In this document: positions 14,234 through 20,974 of the stretch, piece after piece
How positions within the stretch are numbered: position 1 is the first letter of the stretch
Layout: each line of letters opens with the position of its first letter
Source: JANRKF01 sp964519595
GTDB lineage: Bacteria > Pseudomonadota > Alphaproteobacteria > Rickettsiales > SXRF01
Direction of reading: 5' to 3'
Length of the DNA stretch: 20,974 nt
Assembly (NCBI GenBank): GCA_964519595.1
Contig: CAZFJN010000035.1
Coordinates: 1 to 20,974, forward strand
The notes under the pieces: model-generated
Databases searched by the model: none
Told to the model about the DNA's origin: nothing
Seen by the model: the letters and a program-made list of their open reading frames with translations, nothing else
Translations under genes and position numbers: made by a program

Positions 14234-15769
14234 ATGTCCGAATATCGTGTTCTTGCTCGCAAATATCGTCCGGTAAATTTTGATGATCTTATCGGTCAGG
14301 ATGTTCTTGTTCGCACTCTCTCTAATGCCATTGCACAGGAGAGGGTTGCACATGCTTTTCTTCTTACCGGCATTCGCGGAATCGGCAAAACGACTACCGC
14401 CAGAATAATTGCCCGGGCGCTTAATTGCCAGCAAGGACCAACTATAAAACCATGCGGAACATGCAGCCAATGTCTTGGCATTGCCGAGGATCGTAATGTT
14501 GATGTTCTGGAAATGGATGCGGCAAGCCATACTGGCGTTGATGCAATTCGTGATCTGATTGAAACTGTGCGTTATCTTCCGGCGGCGGCGCGTTATAAGA
14601 TATATATTATTGACGAGGTACACATGCTGTCTAACAGCGCCTTTAACGCGCTGCTTAAAACTCTGGAAGAGCCGCCGCCGCATGTGAAATTTGTATTTGC
14701 CACTACGGAAATCAAAAAAATTCCGGTTACTATTCTGTCGCGTTGCCAGCGCTTTGATTTGAAGCGAATAAATCTGGAAACGCTGGTTGTGCATTTAAAA
14801 AACATCTGTGAAAAGGAGCAGATTGGCGCTGATGATTCAGCCCTTGCGCTTATTGCCAATGCTGCGGAAGGCTCTGTTCGTGATGCGCTGTCTCTGCTTG
14901 ATCAGGCGATAGCGCGCGCTAATCCACTTACTTATGCAGATGTAAGGCTTATGCTTGGCGCGGCGGATAATACGCGCAGTTTCGCCTTGCTGGAAAATCT
15001 GCTAAGAGGCGAGGTGAATTCTGCGTTGGTGATTCTTCAGGAGATTTATCAAGGCGGCAGTGATCCGCTGATGCTTACGCAGGAATTAATGGAAATAACG
15101 CATCTTGTAACGCGCGTTAAAGTTAATCCGGAAGCTGCTGATGATATTTCTCTTTCTGAACATGATCGCATTAAAAGCAGGGAATTTGCTGAAGCTTTCT
15201 CGCTGCCGGTTCTTGCTCGGCTGTGGCAGATGTTGCTTAAAGGAATCAGCGAGGTGAAGCTTGCGCCTTCTGCTATTTCTGCTTTAGAAATGCTGTTGAT
15301 CAGAATTGCTTATGCAGCGGAAATTCCTACTCCGGCGGAGATTATTAGTCAGGCATCAGTAGCAGCAGTAGCATCAGTAGCATCAGTAGCAGTAAGTAAA
15401 GATCGTGAATCAGGTGGCGGCGTTAGCATAAATTCTTTCGCCGAGCTGGTTGCTTTGTTTGATAAAAAACGCGAGGCGGTGCTTTATATTACTCTTAAAG
15501 ATCATGCGCGGCTGGTTAGTTTTGCGCCTGGCTTTGTTGAGATTAACATGAATCGTCCGCAGACAAGAGATTTTGCGGCCAGAATTGCCAATTATCTTAA
15601 ACAATGGACTGGCGTTGATTGGCAGATTATTATAAGTGATAAAGAGGGAAATCCGAGCATAACGGAAATGGAAAACATCAAGCTGGAAGATCGTAAACAG
15701 GAAATGTTGAAAGATCCTCTCATCTCTGAGATTATGGACGAATTTCCCGGCGCAAAAATACTTCAGTAA
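14234..15769 (+). CDS. dnaX: DNA polymerase III subunit tau/gamma DnaX
   Basis: The clamp-loader ATPase that holds the replisome together. The product is 511 residues. Walker A is GIRGIGKT (46-53), the zinc site Cys65/74/77/80 lies in NCQQGPTIKPCGTCSQC, Walker B is IIDEVH (125-130), sensor 1 is FATTE (155-159), and the SRC arginine finger is at 169-171. Domain III runs to about 365. A low-complexity hinge (about 374-387, ASVAAVASVASVAV) comes from a 9-bp repeat. A C-terminal tau-like domain follows. A six-A run at 15464-15469 is not phased as a slippery heptamer, so I see no programmed frameshift. The start lacks a ribosome binding site. It heads the dnaX-ybaB-recR group. Confidence 0.96.
   Translation: MSEYRVLARKYRPVNFDDLIGQDVLVRTLSNAIAQERVAHAFLLTGIRGIGKTTTARIIARALNCQQGPTIKPCGTCSQCLGIAEDRNVDVLEMDAASHTGVDAIRDLIETVRYLPAAARYKIYIIDEVHMLSNSAFNALLKTLEEPPPHVKFVFATTEIKKIPVTILSRCQRFDLKRINLETLVVHLKNICEKEQIGADDSALALIANAAEGSVRDALSLLDQAIARANPLTYADVRLMLGAADNTRSFALLENLLRGEVNSALVILQEIYQGGSDPLMLTQELMEITHLVTRVKVNPEAADDISLSEHDRIKSREFAEAFSLPVLARLWQMLLKGISEVKLAPSAISALEMLLIRIAYAAEIPTPAEIISQASVAAVASVASVAVSKDRESGGGVSINSFAELVALFDKKREAVLYITLKDHARLVSFAPGFVEINMNRPQTRDFAARIANYLKQWTGVDWQIIISDKEGNPSITEMENIKLEDRKQEMLKDPLISEIMDEFPGAKILQ
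15353..15394 (+). repeat. GCATCAGTA repeat inside dnaX
   Basis: GCATCAGTA occurs at 15353, 15371 and 15380, interspersed with GCA and GCAGTA units, all in multiples of three. It codes the Ala/Val/Ser hinge of DnaX, where length change should be tolerated. Confidence 0.85.
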
Positions 15770-15813
15770 TGATAATTTCAGTAATAGTAATATTCAGTAA
15801 TAATTTCAGTAAT
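15762..15813. repeat. TTCAGTAAT repeated between dnaX and ybaB
   Basis: TTCAGTAAT occurs at about 15762, 15777, 15793 and 15805, spaced 12-16 bp apart with AT-rich fill. The first copy includes the dnaX stop codon TAA, so the repeat has spread outward from the end of the gene or grown up to it. Confidence 0.8.
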
Positions 15814-15840
15814 GGCAATATGGTTACGAAAGGATAAAAA

Positions 15841-16161
15841 ATGAATCTGCAGAAAATGATGAAGCAGGCGCAGGAAATGCAAAGCAAAATGATGCAAATG
15901 CAGGAGCGTCTTGAGGAAAGCGAAAGCGAAGGAACATCCGGCGGCGGCATGGTGAAGATCACCATTTCCGGCAAAAAACAGATGAAAAAAATCGCCATTG
16001 ATGAAACGCTGCTAGCACCATCGGAAAAAGAGATGCTTGAGGATTTAATTGTTGCGGCGTTTAATGATGCGGCAAACAAGGTCGAGCAGGCGGCGAACGA
16101 GCAGATGAGCCAGATGACAGCCGGATTGCCGCTGCCGCCGGGCTTTAAACTGCCTTTTTGA
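15841..16161 (+). CDS. ybaB: YbaB/EbfC family nucleoid-associated protein
   Basis: A small dimeric DNA-binding protein, usually encoded between dnaX and recR, as here. The product is 106 residues. A Met/Gln-rich N-terminal helix (MNLQKMMKQAQEMQSKMMQM) is followed by an acidic segment. Then come GGGMVKITISGKKQMKKIAID, a long helix around MLEDLIVAAFNDAANKVEQ, and the C-terminus GLPLPPGFKLPF. All of these are typical of the family. AAGGA lies six bases before the ATG, the clearest ribosome binding site in this group of genes. It probably shares a transcript with dnaX and recR. Confidence 0.96.
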   Translation: MNLQKMMKQAQEMQSKMMQMQERLEESESEGTSGGGMVKITISGKKQMKKIAIDETLLAPSEKEMLEDLIVAAFNDAANKVEQAANEQMSQMTAGLPLPPGFKLPF

Positions 16162-16195
16162 TTTGCAGTTATCAAATTTTTTTTAAAAACAAAAA

Positions 16196-16792
16196 ATGCT
16201 TACGCATTCTGACCTTGATGATTTAATATATCTGTTTGCAAAACTTCCTGGCCTTGGACCACGCTCGGCGCGGCGCGCTGTTTTGCATCTAATGCGGCAG
16301 AAAGAAAAGCTGATGCTGCCGCTGGCGGAAAGTTTGCGCCGCACTGCTGGCAGTATAGTTAACTGCCATATTTGCGGCAATCTCGACAGTGTTAATCCTT
16401 GTGCGATCTGTGCTGATACGCGCCGCGATGTTTCAACTATTTGTGTAGTTGAGGATGTTGCTGATTTGTGGGCAATTGAGCGTTGTCATTTATATAAAGG
16501 ACTTTATCATGTTTTAGGCGGAACTTTATCAGCGCTTGATGATCGCGGACCTTCGCAGCTTAATATTGAGCCTTTTGTAAAACGCGCACTTTCCGTTGTG
16601 GTAAAAGAAGTTATACTTGCCACTAACGCCACTATTGAAGGGCAGACAACCGCACATTATCTGATGAGCAGAATAGAGCGCGATGGTTTGAAAATTTCCA
16701 GACTGGCGCAGGGAATTCCAATTGGCGGCGAGCTTGATTATCTGGACGATGGAACGCTCGGCACAGCCCTTAAATCGCGGCTTCCGGCCTGA
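16196..16792 (+). CDS. recR: Recombination mediator protein RecR
   Basis: Acts with RecO (and RecF) to load RecA at gaps. The product is 198 residues. A helix-hairpin-helix lies at about 15-30 (KLPGLGPRSARRAVLHL). A four-cysteine zinc motif uses Cys57, 60, 69 and 72. The Toprim domain starts at about 81 (ICVVEDVADLWAIE) and includes YHVLGGTLSALDDRGP and ATNATIEGQTTAHYL. The C-terminal segment ISRLAQGIPIGGELDYLDDGTL is diagnostic. It starts 34 bp after ybaB without a visible ribosome binding site. It converges on dprE2 with only 13 bp between stops. Confidence 0.97.
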   Translation: MLTHSDLDDLIYLFAKLPGLGPRSARRAVLHLMRQKEKLMLPLAESLRRTAGSIVNCHICGNLDSVNPCAICADTRRDVSTICVVEDVADLWAIERCHLYKGLYHVLGGTLSALDDRGPSQLNIEPFVKRALSVVVKEVILATNATIEGQTTAHYLMSRIERDGLKISRLAQGIPIGGELDYLDDGTLGTALKSRLPA

Positions 16793-16805
16793 TCAGGCTC
16801 TTGTG

Positions 16806-17570
16806 TCAGAAACGCAGTTTTTTGAATAATGTTTCTGGTAGATGTTTGATGATCAGCATGATGTAACGCCAGAACCATGGTGTATATAAAACATCTTTTT
16901 TTTCATTAATTGCAGCAATTATATCTTTGGCGACTTTGCTGCGGCTGGCAATAAGCGGACTTTCTATTTCCCAGCTCATCTGCGTGTCAATAAATCCCGG
17001 TTTTATGGTCAGTATATGTACATTGCTTGCCGCGTAACGCTGGCGCATTCCGCTGGCAAAGGCGCCAAGCGCTGCCTTAGCCGCGCCGTATTCATAGTTT
17101 TTTGCTCTGCCGCGATCGCCGGCGATTGAGCTGATAATTGCTATTAAACCGCCATCTTGGCGGCTTAATTCCTCAGCGGCGGCGGTGATAATCTGGCAGG
17201 GAACTATATAATTAACCACAGCGATTTGTTTTATATTCAGCAGATCATCCTGATTGCCATTGCCCATATCGCCGCTGGCTATTATCAGCTTGTTGAAATT
17301 TCCTGCCTGTTTGATCAAGTCAGCAGCGGAGAAATTATCAGCGCTTAAATCAGCGATTATTATATTGCAGGAAATCTGATAACGCGTATGCAAATCAGCT
17401 GCAATTAATTCCAGCTCATGCTCGTTTCGTCCGGCAAGTATAAGCTCATGACCATTTCCGGCCAGAATGCGGCTTATGCTTTGCGCCAGCGATGATGTCG
17501 CGCCGACGATGAGCGTTTTATTGTTTTTTGTTGTGAGCGGTGGCGAGATATTTTCGTAGATCATGGTCAT
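16806..17570 (-). CDS. dprE2: DprE2-like short-chain reductase (polyprenyl-phospho-2-keto-ribose reductase)
   Basis: Predicted to reduce the 2-keto intermediate made by DprE1, giving polyprenyl-phospho-D-arabinose. From the ATG at 17570 the product is 254 residues. A Rossmann start KTLIVGATSSLAQSI lies at 18-32. The catalytic set is Ser147/148 with YGAAK (Tyr161, Lys165), and IKPGFIDTQMSW follows. The segment SSIAGDRGRAKNYEYGAAKA closely parallels mycobacterial DprE2 as I remember it. An aromatic, hydrophobic C-terminus (PWFWRYIMLIIKHLP) could sit on the membrane, suiting a lipid-linked substrate. It overlaps the end of the upstream glycosyltransferase gene by 53 bp; M3 (17564) is an alternative start. 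General short-chain dehydrogenase activity on another sugar lipid remains possible, but the dprE1 neighbour argues against that. Confidence 0.85.
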   Translation of the reverse strand: MTMIYENISPPLTTKNNKTLIVGATSSLAQSISRILAGNGHELILAGRNEHELELIAADLHTRYQISCNIIIADLSADNFSAADLIKQAGNFNKLIIASGDMGNGNQDDLLNIKQIAVVNYIVPCQIITAAAEELSRQDGGLIAIISSIAGDRGRAKNYEYGAAKAALGAFASGMRQRYAASNVHILTIKPGFIDTQMSWEIESPLIASRSKVAKDIIAAINEKKDVLYTPWFWRYIMLIIKHLPETLFKKLRF

Positions 17571-19233
17571 ATTGTCCAAAATTGAAGCGGATTATGGTCA
17601 TCAGCCGTTCATAATTCCATAATTCGCCGCGTGTGATAAGGCGCAGCTTGGAATAGTAAAAAGCCAGATCAGGATGCATTCCTTCCAGCTTACCATCACG
17701 AATTGCCTCAAGATAGCCTTTTGGCAGCATTCTGCGATAATGTCCGACATAAAAAGGGCGATCAGTTCGCGCCGGCAGTCTTGCCAGCAGAGGATCAGCC
17801 AGCGCCAGCTCGTCTATGAAAATTGCCTGCGCTCCGGCGTAATAAGGCGCCATTCCAATATACATCATTGGTTTTATTGGCGGCGGATTTTCCTTCGCCA
17901 GATCGCGTCCCTGATAGGCAAATTTATATTGTCCTTCTGTTCTTACGCGCGGCGGCCATGCGTTAGTAAACAGCGAGTTGCTGTTAAAAATCATTCGCGC
18001 ATCAATAACTCGGCCATGAATCGGAATACATGCTTCGCATTTGCCGCGAATTTCACGCACGCCATATGATACAAAACAGGCGGTGATAATCAGAGTCATA
18101 AACGCGAATAAAATATCAAAGCGTGGTTTTTCAGGAGAAATCGCCAGCAAAAGCCAGACGGAAACGAAAAAAATGAAGGCCAGGAATCTTCCCATCATGT
18201 AGTCACCGCCAATCCAGACCACATAAGCAATATTCAATATTAAACCAATTGCCAGCAGGAAATAAATTGATTCAGCAGAATTAAATTCAGCAGAATTAAA
18301 TTTAGCATATTTAGATTTTACAGATTTAGATTTTACAGATTTAAATTTAGCAGAATTTTTAATTTTTCCGGCAATGGCCAGCGCAATTGCAACAAAAACC
18401 GTAGTCGCGCTGGCCGTATCATGCGCCAGAAACAGGAAGAGGTAATGTGCGCCTTGCGCCAGATATTCATCAACAGGCAGGCCAGTATCGAGCTTCGCGT
18501 ATTTGGTATTTGGAAAGAGGAAGCCGTAATAAAAAAGCGAAAATGAGAACCAGAAAATAAGCGGCATTAAGCCAAGAATCAGCATGATTATTTCTCTGAT
18601 CTTCAAATTATTATTCGAGCTGCTACTGGAAAATTTGCTGATAAGCTGCATAGCAAGGCTGATTATAAGCGGTGCAAGCAGCAACAGATGGTCAAGGCGA
18701 TTCAGCAATAATAATGAAATCAGCAACGCGCAAAGAAAGGTAAAATAATTCTTCTGCTCAAGATGCAGCAGCACATAGCCAAGCATGGCAAATAACATAA
18801 AAGACAAAGGCGTTTCCAGCCCTGATCCGGCATAGTCGATGAATGATTTGGAAAGAAACAGCGGCAGCATGAATAAGATCAGCGGCGCGGCGATATTCTT
18901 GCGGAAAGTAAGCAGCGTAATTCCAACAGCCAGCGCACTACACAGCAGAGAAAGCGCGATATTCAGAAAAAAAAGATTTTTCCAGAAAAATGCAAACGGC
19001 AAATGCAGCAAAAGCCACAGCGGATGTGTATATGCTTGCACCCTTTCCGTAATATTCCAGCGTAATCCGTAACCATTTATGAAATTATCAATTACCCGGA
19101 AAGTTATATAAGCATCTTCACAAATCCAGCTTTTATAAAACAGCAGCGCAAAAAGTCCGCTCCAGGAAAGATAAAGAACGCTGTAATAAGCAGAGTTCTT
19201 AAGGTTGATTTTTTTAAGGTTGATTGTTTGCAT
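17518..19233 (-). CDS. GT-C family polytopic glycosyltransferase, candidate D-arabinofuranosyltransferase
   Basis: A 571-residue inner membrane protein with about ten hydrophobic spans up to residue 390, then a periplasmic C-terminal domain (about 391-571). The first loop has ICEDAYITFR with Glu39-Asp40, the place where GT-C enzymes keep the catalytic acid. NGYGLRWNITERVQAYTHPLW, SGLETPL (137-143), FPNTKYAKL (240-248) and GGDYMMGRFL (342-351) recall the AftB-like group of lipid-phosphate-sugar-dependent enzymes. It lies between dprE1 and dprE2, four bases after the dprE1 stop with GGAAG as ribosome binding site, so the likely donor is polyprenyl-phospho-D-arabinofuranose. The acceptor is unknown. 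Residues 293-322 are six pentapeptide repeats. The donor assignment is inference from context. Confidence 0.8.
   Translation of the reverse strand: MQTINLKKINLKNSAYYSVLYLSWSGLFALLFYKSWICEDAYITFRVIDNFINGYGLRWNITERVQAYTHPLWLLLHLPFAFFWKNLFFLNIALSLLCSALAVGITLLTFRKNIAAPLILFMLPLFLSKSFIDYAGSGLETPLSFMLFAMLGYVLLHLEQKNYFTFLCALLISLLLLNRLDHLLLLAPLIISLAMQLISKFSSSSSNNNLKIREIIMLILGLMPLIFWFSFSLFYYGFLFPNTKYAKLDTGLPVDEYLAQGAHYLFLFLAHDTASATTVFVAIALAIAGKIKNSAKFKSVKSKSVKSKYAKFNSAEFNSAESIYFLLAIGLILNIAYVVWIGGDYMMGRFLAFIFFVSVWLLLAISPEKPRFDILFAFMTLIITACFVSYGVREIRGKCEACIPIHGRVIDARMIFNSNSLFTNAWPPRVRTEGQYKFAYQGRDLAKENPPPIKPMMYIGMAPYYAGAQAIFIDELALADPLLARLPARTDRPFYVGHYRRMLPKGYLEAIRDGKLEGMHPDLAFYYSKLRLITRGELWNYERLMTIIRFNFGQYDHDLRKYLATAHNKKQ
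18270..18359 (-). repeat. Six 15-bp repeats inside the GT-C gene
   Basis: Units start at 18270, 18285, 18300, 18315, 18330 and 18345 on the plus strand. The first two are identical (ATTCAGCAGAATTAA) and the 18315 and 18330 units differ at one base. They encode pentapeptides NSAKF, KSVKS, KSVKS, KYAKF, NSAEF and NSAES in a loop between two membrane spans. Confidence 0.92.
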
Positions 19234-19237
19234 CGCT

Positions 19238-20641
19238 TTATTTCTTCCAGCGCAGCCTTTCCGACATCATTGAGGAAAAAAGCCCTTGTGGATCAATTTG
19301 ATTGATGAATTTTTTCCATTCTTCGCCGCCCTTACCATACATTGCGGCAAACATGTCAGCGGAAAGAAGCGCGTCTTTTGCCAGATAGATTCTGCCGCCG
19401 CGTTTAGCAATCCAGCTGTTTATTTGCGGAATTGCCGCGCGAACACGCGCATTATTCGGAAGATCAAGCGCCACTGAATAGCCGGCTTTTGAAAATGAAA
19501 GCGGCGCTATAGAATCGCGGTGATATTTTATTACCGCCAGAAATGAGAAAATCTTTTCTTCATGCAGAGATTCAAGCAATTGTCGCAGATATTCGCCGCT
19601 TTTCTCGCTTTCCGGAATCAGGCATTGATATTGATAAAAACCGTTTTTTCCATACAGGCGATTCCAGTTGCCGATTGCATCAAGCGGATGAAAGAAACTG
19701 TCGAAATTAATGATTTTATTATAAATCTTATGATCATTAATTGAATTAATTGAATTTTTGTTTGTTTCATAAGCAGAAAATTCCGCATATTTATGAAAGC
19801 GGAGATAGTTGTAAAATGACATAGTGTAGCGATTAAGCAGAAAAGAAGGTGCAGTAAACGGAATGTTCAATTTAGACGAATTACGGCGATATTGAGCGCA
19901 AGGAATTCCGCCTTCGCTGGCGGTTATATGCCGCGCTGCTTCAAAGATTCCGCGTCCTGTATGGTCTCCTTTTGCCAGATGATCAATCCAGCCAACCATA
20001 TAATCAGCATGATTTTTATGGTTGGAAAAAAGTGCCAGCATTTCTTCCAGTGAATTAACGCGCTGGCAATGCGCTTTAAGAGATAGCGAATAAACCGGAA
20101 GCAGGCGCAAAGATACTTCTTCGATGATTCCAGTCATTCCCATTCCGCCGGCACTGGCTAAAAATAAATCAGCGTTTTCGTGTAGTGAACATTTAATGCG
20201 TGAACCATCAGCCAGCAGCAGCTTTATTTCTGTTACATGTTCAGCGAATTCTCCAAGCTTATATTGATTTTTTCCGTGAATATTGCAGGCAAATGCGCCG
20301 CCTAATGTTACATATTTAGTTCCCGGAATAGCCGGCGGAATAAAACCGCGTGGAATAAATAATTCCATAATCTGCGCCAGCGACAGCCCTGCCTGCGCGC
20401 GCAAAATTCCGCTTTCCGGAGCAAAGCTGAGCAGATGATCAAGCCGCTCGGTTTTAACAACACCCTGCGGACAAATCGCCGCATCGCCATATGAGCGCCC
20501 TAAGCCACGCGCTATTAAAGGAATTTCCCGCCTTGCCAGCAAGTCGGAAAGTTCATGCGCTTTTTCAGGACGGTAGCTCAGGCAATGAGTAGAAGGCGTC
20601 AAACCCCAGCCGGAGATAAGCTCGTTTTTTGCTTTCAACAT
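19238..20641 (-). CDS. dprE1: DprE1-like FAD-dependent polyprenyl-phospho-ribose 2-oxidase
   Basis: Predicted to oxidise the 2-hydroxyl of polyprenyl-phospho-beta-D-ribose, the first half of epimerisation to D-arabinose. The product is 467 residues. The FAD-binding domain carries ARGLGRSYGDA (44-54), PAIPGTKYVTLGGAFACNIHGKN (103-125, His122) and GGMGMTGII. The substrate domain has FFHPLDAIGNWNRLYGKNGFYQYQ and ends with YLAKDALLSADMFAAMY (Lys422). Alignment by eye to mycobacterial DprE1 is gap-free over 387-418, placing Lys422 at Lys418 and Ala391 at Cys387. Compared with that enzyme it has a small Asn/Ile-rich insertion (SINSINDHKIYNKI) made by a TTAATTGAA repeat. It is the first gene of the operon; no strong ribosome binding site is seen. 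Another lipid-linked sugar oxidase is the main alternative. Confidence 0.9.
   Translation of the reverse strand: MLKAKNELISGWGLTPSTHCLSYRPEKAHELSDLLARREIPLIARGLGRSYGDAAICPQGVVKTERLDHLLSFAPESGILRAQAGLSLAQIMELFIPRGFIPPAIPGTKYVTLGGAFACNIHGKNQYKLGEFAEHVTEIKLLLADGSRIKCSLHENADLFLASAGGMGMTGIIEEVSLRLLPVYSLSLKAHCQRVNSLEEMLALFSNHKNHADYMVGWIDHLAKGDHTGRGIFEAARHITASEGGIPCAQYRRNSSKLNIPFTAPSFLLNRYTMSFYNYLRFHKYAEFSAYETNKNSINSINDHKIYNKIINFDSFFHPLDAIGNWNRLYGKNGFYQYQCLIPESEKSGEYLRQLLESLHEEKIFSFLAVIKYHRDSIAPLSFSKAGYSVALDLPNNARVRAAIPQINSWIAKRGGRIYLAKDALLSADMFAAMYGKGGEEWKKFINQIDPQGLFSSMMSERLRWKK
19736..19755. repeat. 9-bp repeat inside dprE1
   Basis: TTAATTGAA occurs twice in tandem in the segment coding for the Asn/Ile-rich insertion of DprE1. 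It is in frame and lies in a region that looks like an insertion against mycobacterial DprE1. Confidence 0.65.
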
Positions 20642-20840
20642 GGCGGAAAAATTAGCTCATAACAAAGCTTCAGGCAATTGATTAAAGTGCAGTGATTAGA
20701 ATTCTTTCGCAACACTTAAAGATTTGATTCTATGAGGTGTCATCCTTTGGCTTGATCAAATTATCTATCGAACACTCACAAATATTTAGTTTTGAAAGAT
20801 CAAGCTGTAATAAAACTTTTGCCGTTCCACAAGCTCCAGC

Positions 20841-20868
20841 CAAAACCACAGCACTTGCTGTGGTTTTG
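20841..20868. terminator. 12-bp perfect hairpin near the right edge
   Basis: CAAAACCACAGC (20841-20852) pairs with GCTGTGGTTTTG (20857-20868) around a four-base loop. It touches the larger hairpin that follows. Together they probably separate transcription of the dprE1 operon from whatever lies beyond the edge. Confidence 0.5.
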
Positions 20869-20917
20869 ACAAAAAAAGCTGATCTATATTTTTAAATATA
20901 GATCGGCTTTTTTTGTC
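20868..20917. terminator. Long hairpin with A/T flanks, likely bidirectional terminator
   Basis: GACAAAAAAAGC (20868-20879) pairs with GCTTTTTTTGTC (20906-20917), then a G-T pair, then GATCTATATTT (20881-20891) with 20894-20904, leaving a two-base loop. There is a seven-T run on each strand. It would work as an intrinsic terminator in either direction. The gap 20642-20840 between it and dprE1 must hold the operon promoter, but I see no convincing -35/-10 pair. Confidence 0.65.
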
Positions 20918-20920
20918 AAA

Positions 20921-20974
20921 TGTACAAATGTACAAATGTACAAATGTACAAATGTACAAATGTACAAATGTACA
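20921..20974. repeat. 8-bp tandem repeat TGTACAAA running off the edge
   Basis: Six perfect copies of TGTACAAA and a partial seventh (TGTACA) fill the last 54 bases. Each unit contains the palindrome TGTACA. The array continues beyond the window, so its full length is unknown. Confidence 0.97.

Noticed and set aside
15464..15470. A6C run in dnaX as a programmed frameshift site making a short gamma subunit
   Set aside because: The run is read AAA AAA C in the dnaX frame, not A AAA AAC, so it lacks the phase needed for tandem slippage.
20734..20882. Minus-strand open frame (peptide containing LLQLDLSKLNICECSIDNL) between the right-edge hairpin and dprE1
   Set aside because: It looks somewhat protein-like but has no ATG, opens inside a terminator hairpin and is under 50 codons. 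At most it is a gene remnant.
20921..20974. CRISPR array at the right edge
   Set aside because: The 8-bp units are contiguous with no spacers; it is a simple tandem repeat.

Overview
The window looks like a chromosomal segment of an AT-leaning alphaproteobacterium. The evidence is the order ffs-dnaX-ybaB-recR, ftsK next to lolA, clpS-clpA, a DUF1150 gene and an ExoD-family gene, all typical of that class. I cannot name the genus.

Layout, left to right. Positions 1-326 hold the start of an unrecognised minus-strand gene. A tRNA island follows (tRNA-Phe, a 42-nt copy of its 5' half, tRNA-Gln); the Phe gene is flanked by repeated decamers that look like integrase arm sites. Next comes an iron-uptake pair, a TonB-dependent receptor overlapping a TonB-like protein, behind Fur-box-like sites. 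clpS and clpA (adaptor and unfoldase for ClpP) follow, then queE and queC (7-deazaguanine synthesis). A 275-bp element with perfect terminal inverted repeats and two internal arms abuts a DUF1150 gene. lolA and ftsK run on the minus strand and exoD on the plus strand. After an interval with a repeat, alternative hairpins and the SRP RNA gene come dnaX, ybaB and recR. The right end is a minus-strand operon, dprE1, a GT-C family membrane glycosyltransferase, then dprE2.

The last operon is the most notable functional unit. DprE1 and DprE2 are the two enzymes that epimerise polyprenyl-phospho-ribose to polyprenyl-phospho-D-arabinofuranose, best known from mycobacterial cell walls. Here they flank a GT-C membrane protein that could use the product, suggesting D-arabinofuranosylation of a periplasmic or surface target in a Gram-negative bacterium.

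The second theme is repetitive DNA. At least a dozen short tandem repeats (8-15 bp units) lie between genes and inside four of them (tonB-like, dnaX, the GT-C gene, dprE1). A 120-bp palindromic interspersed repeat is read in frame through the N-terminus of lolA, in the manner of Rickettsia palindromic elements, and a second diverged copy lies after exoD.
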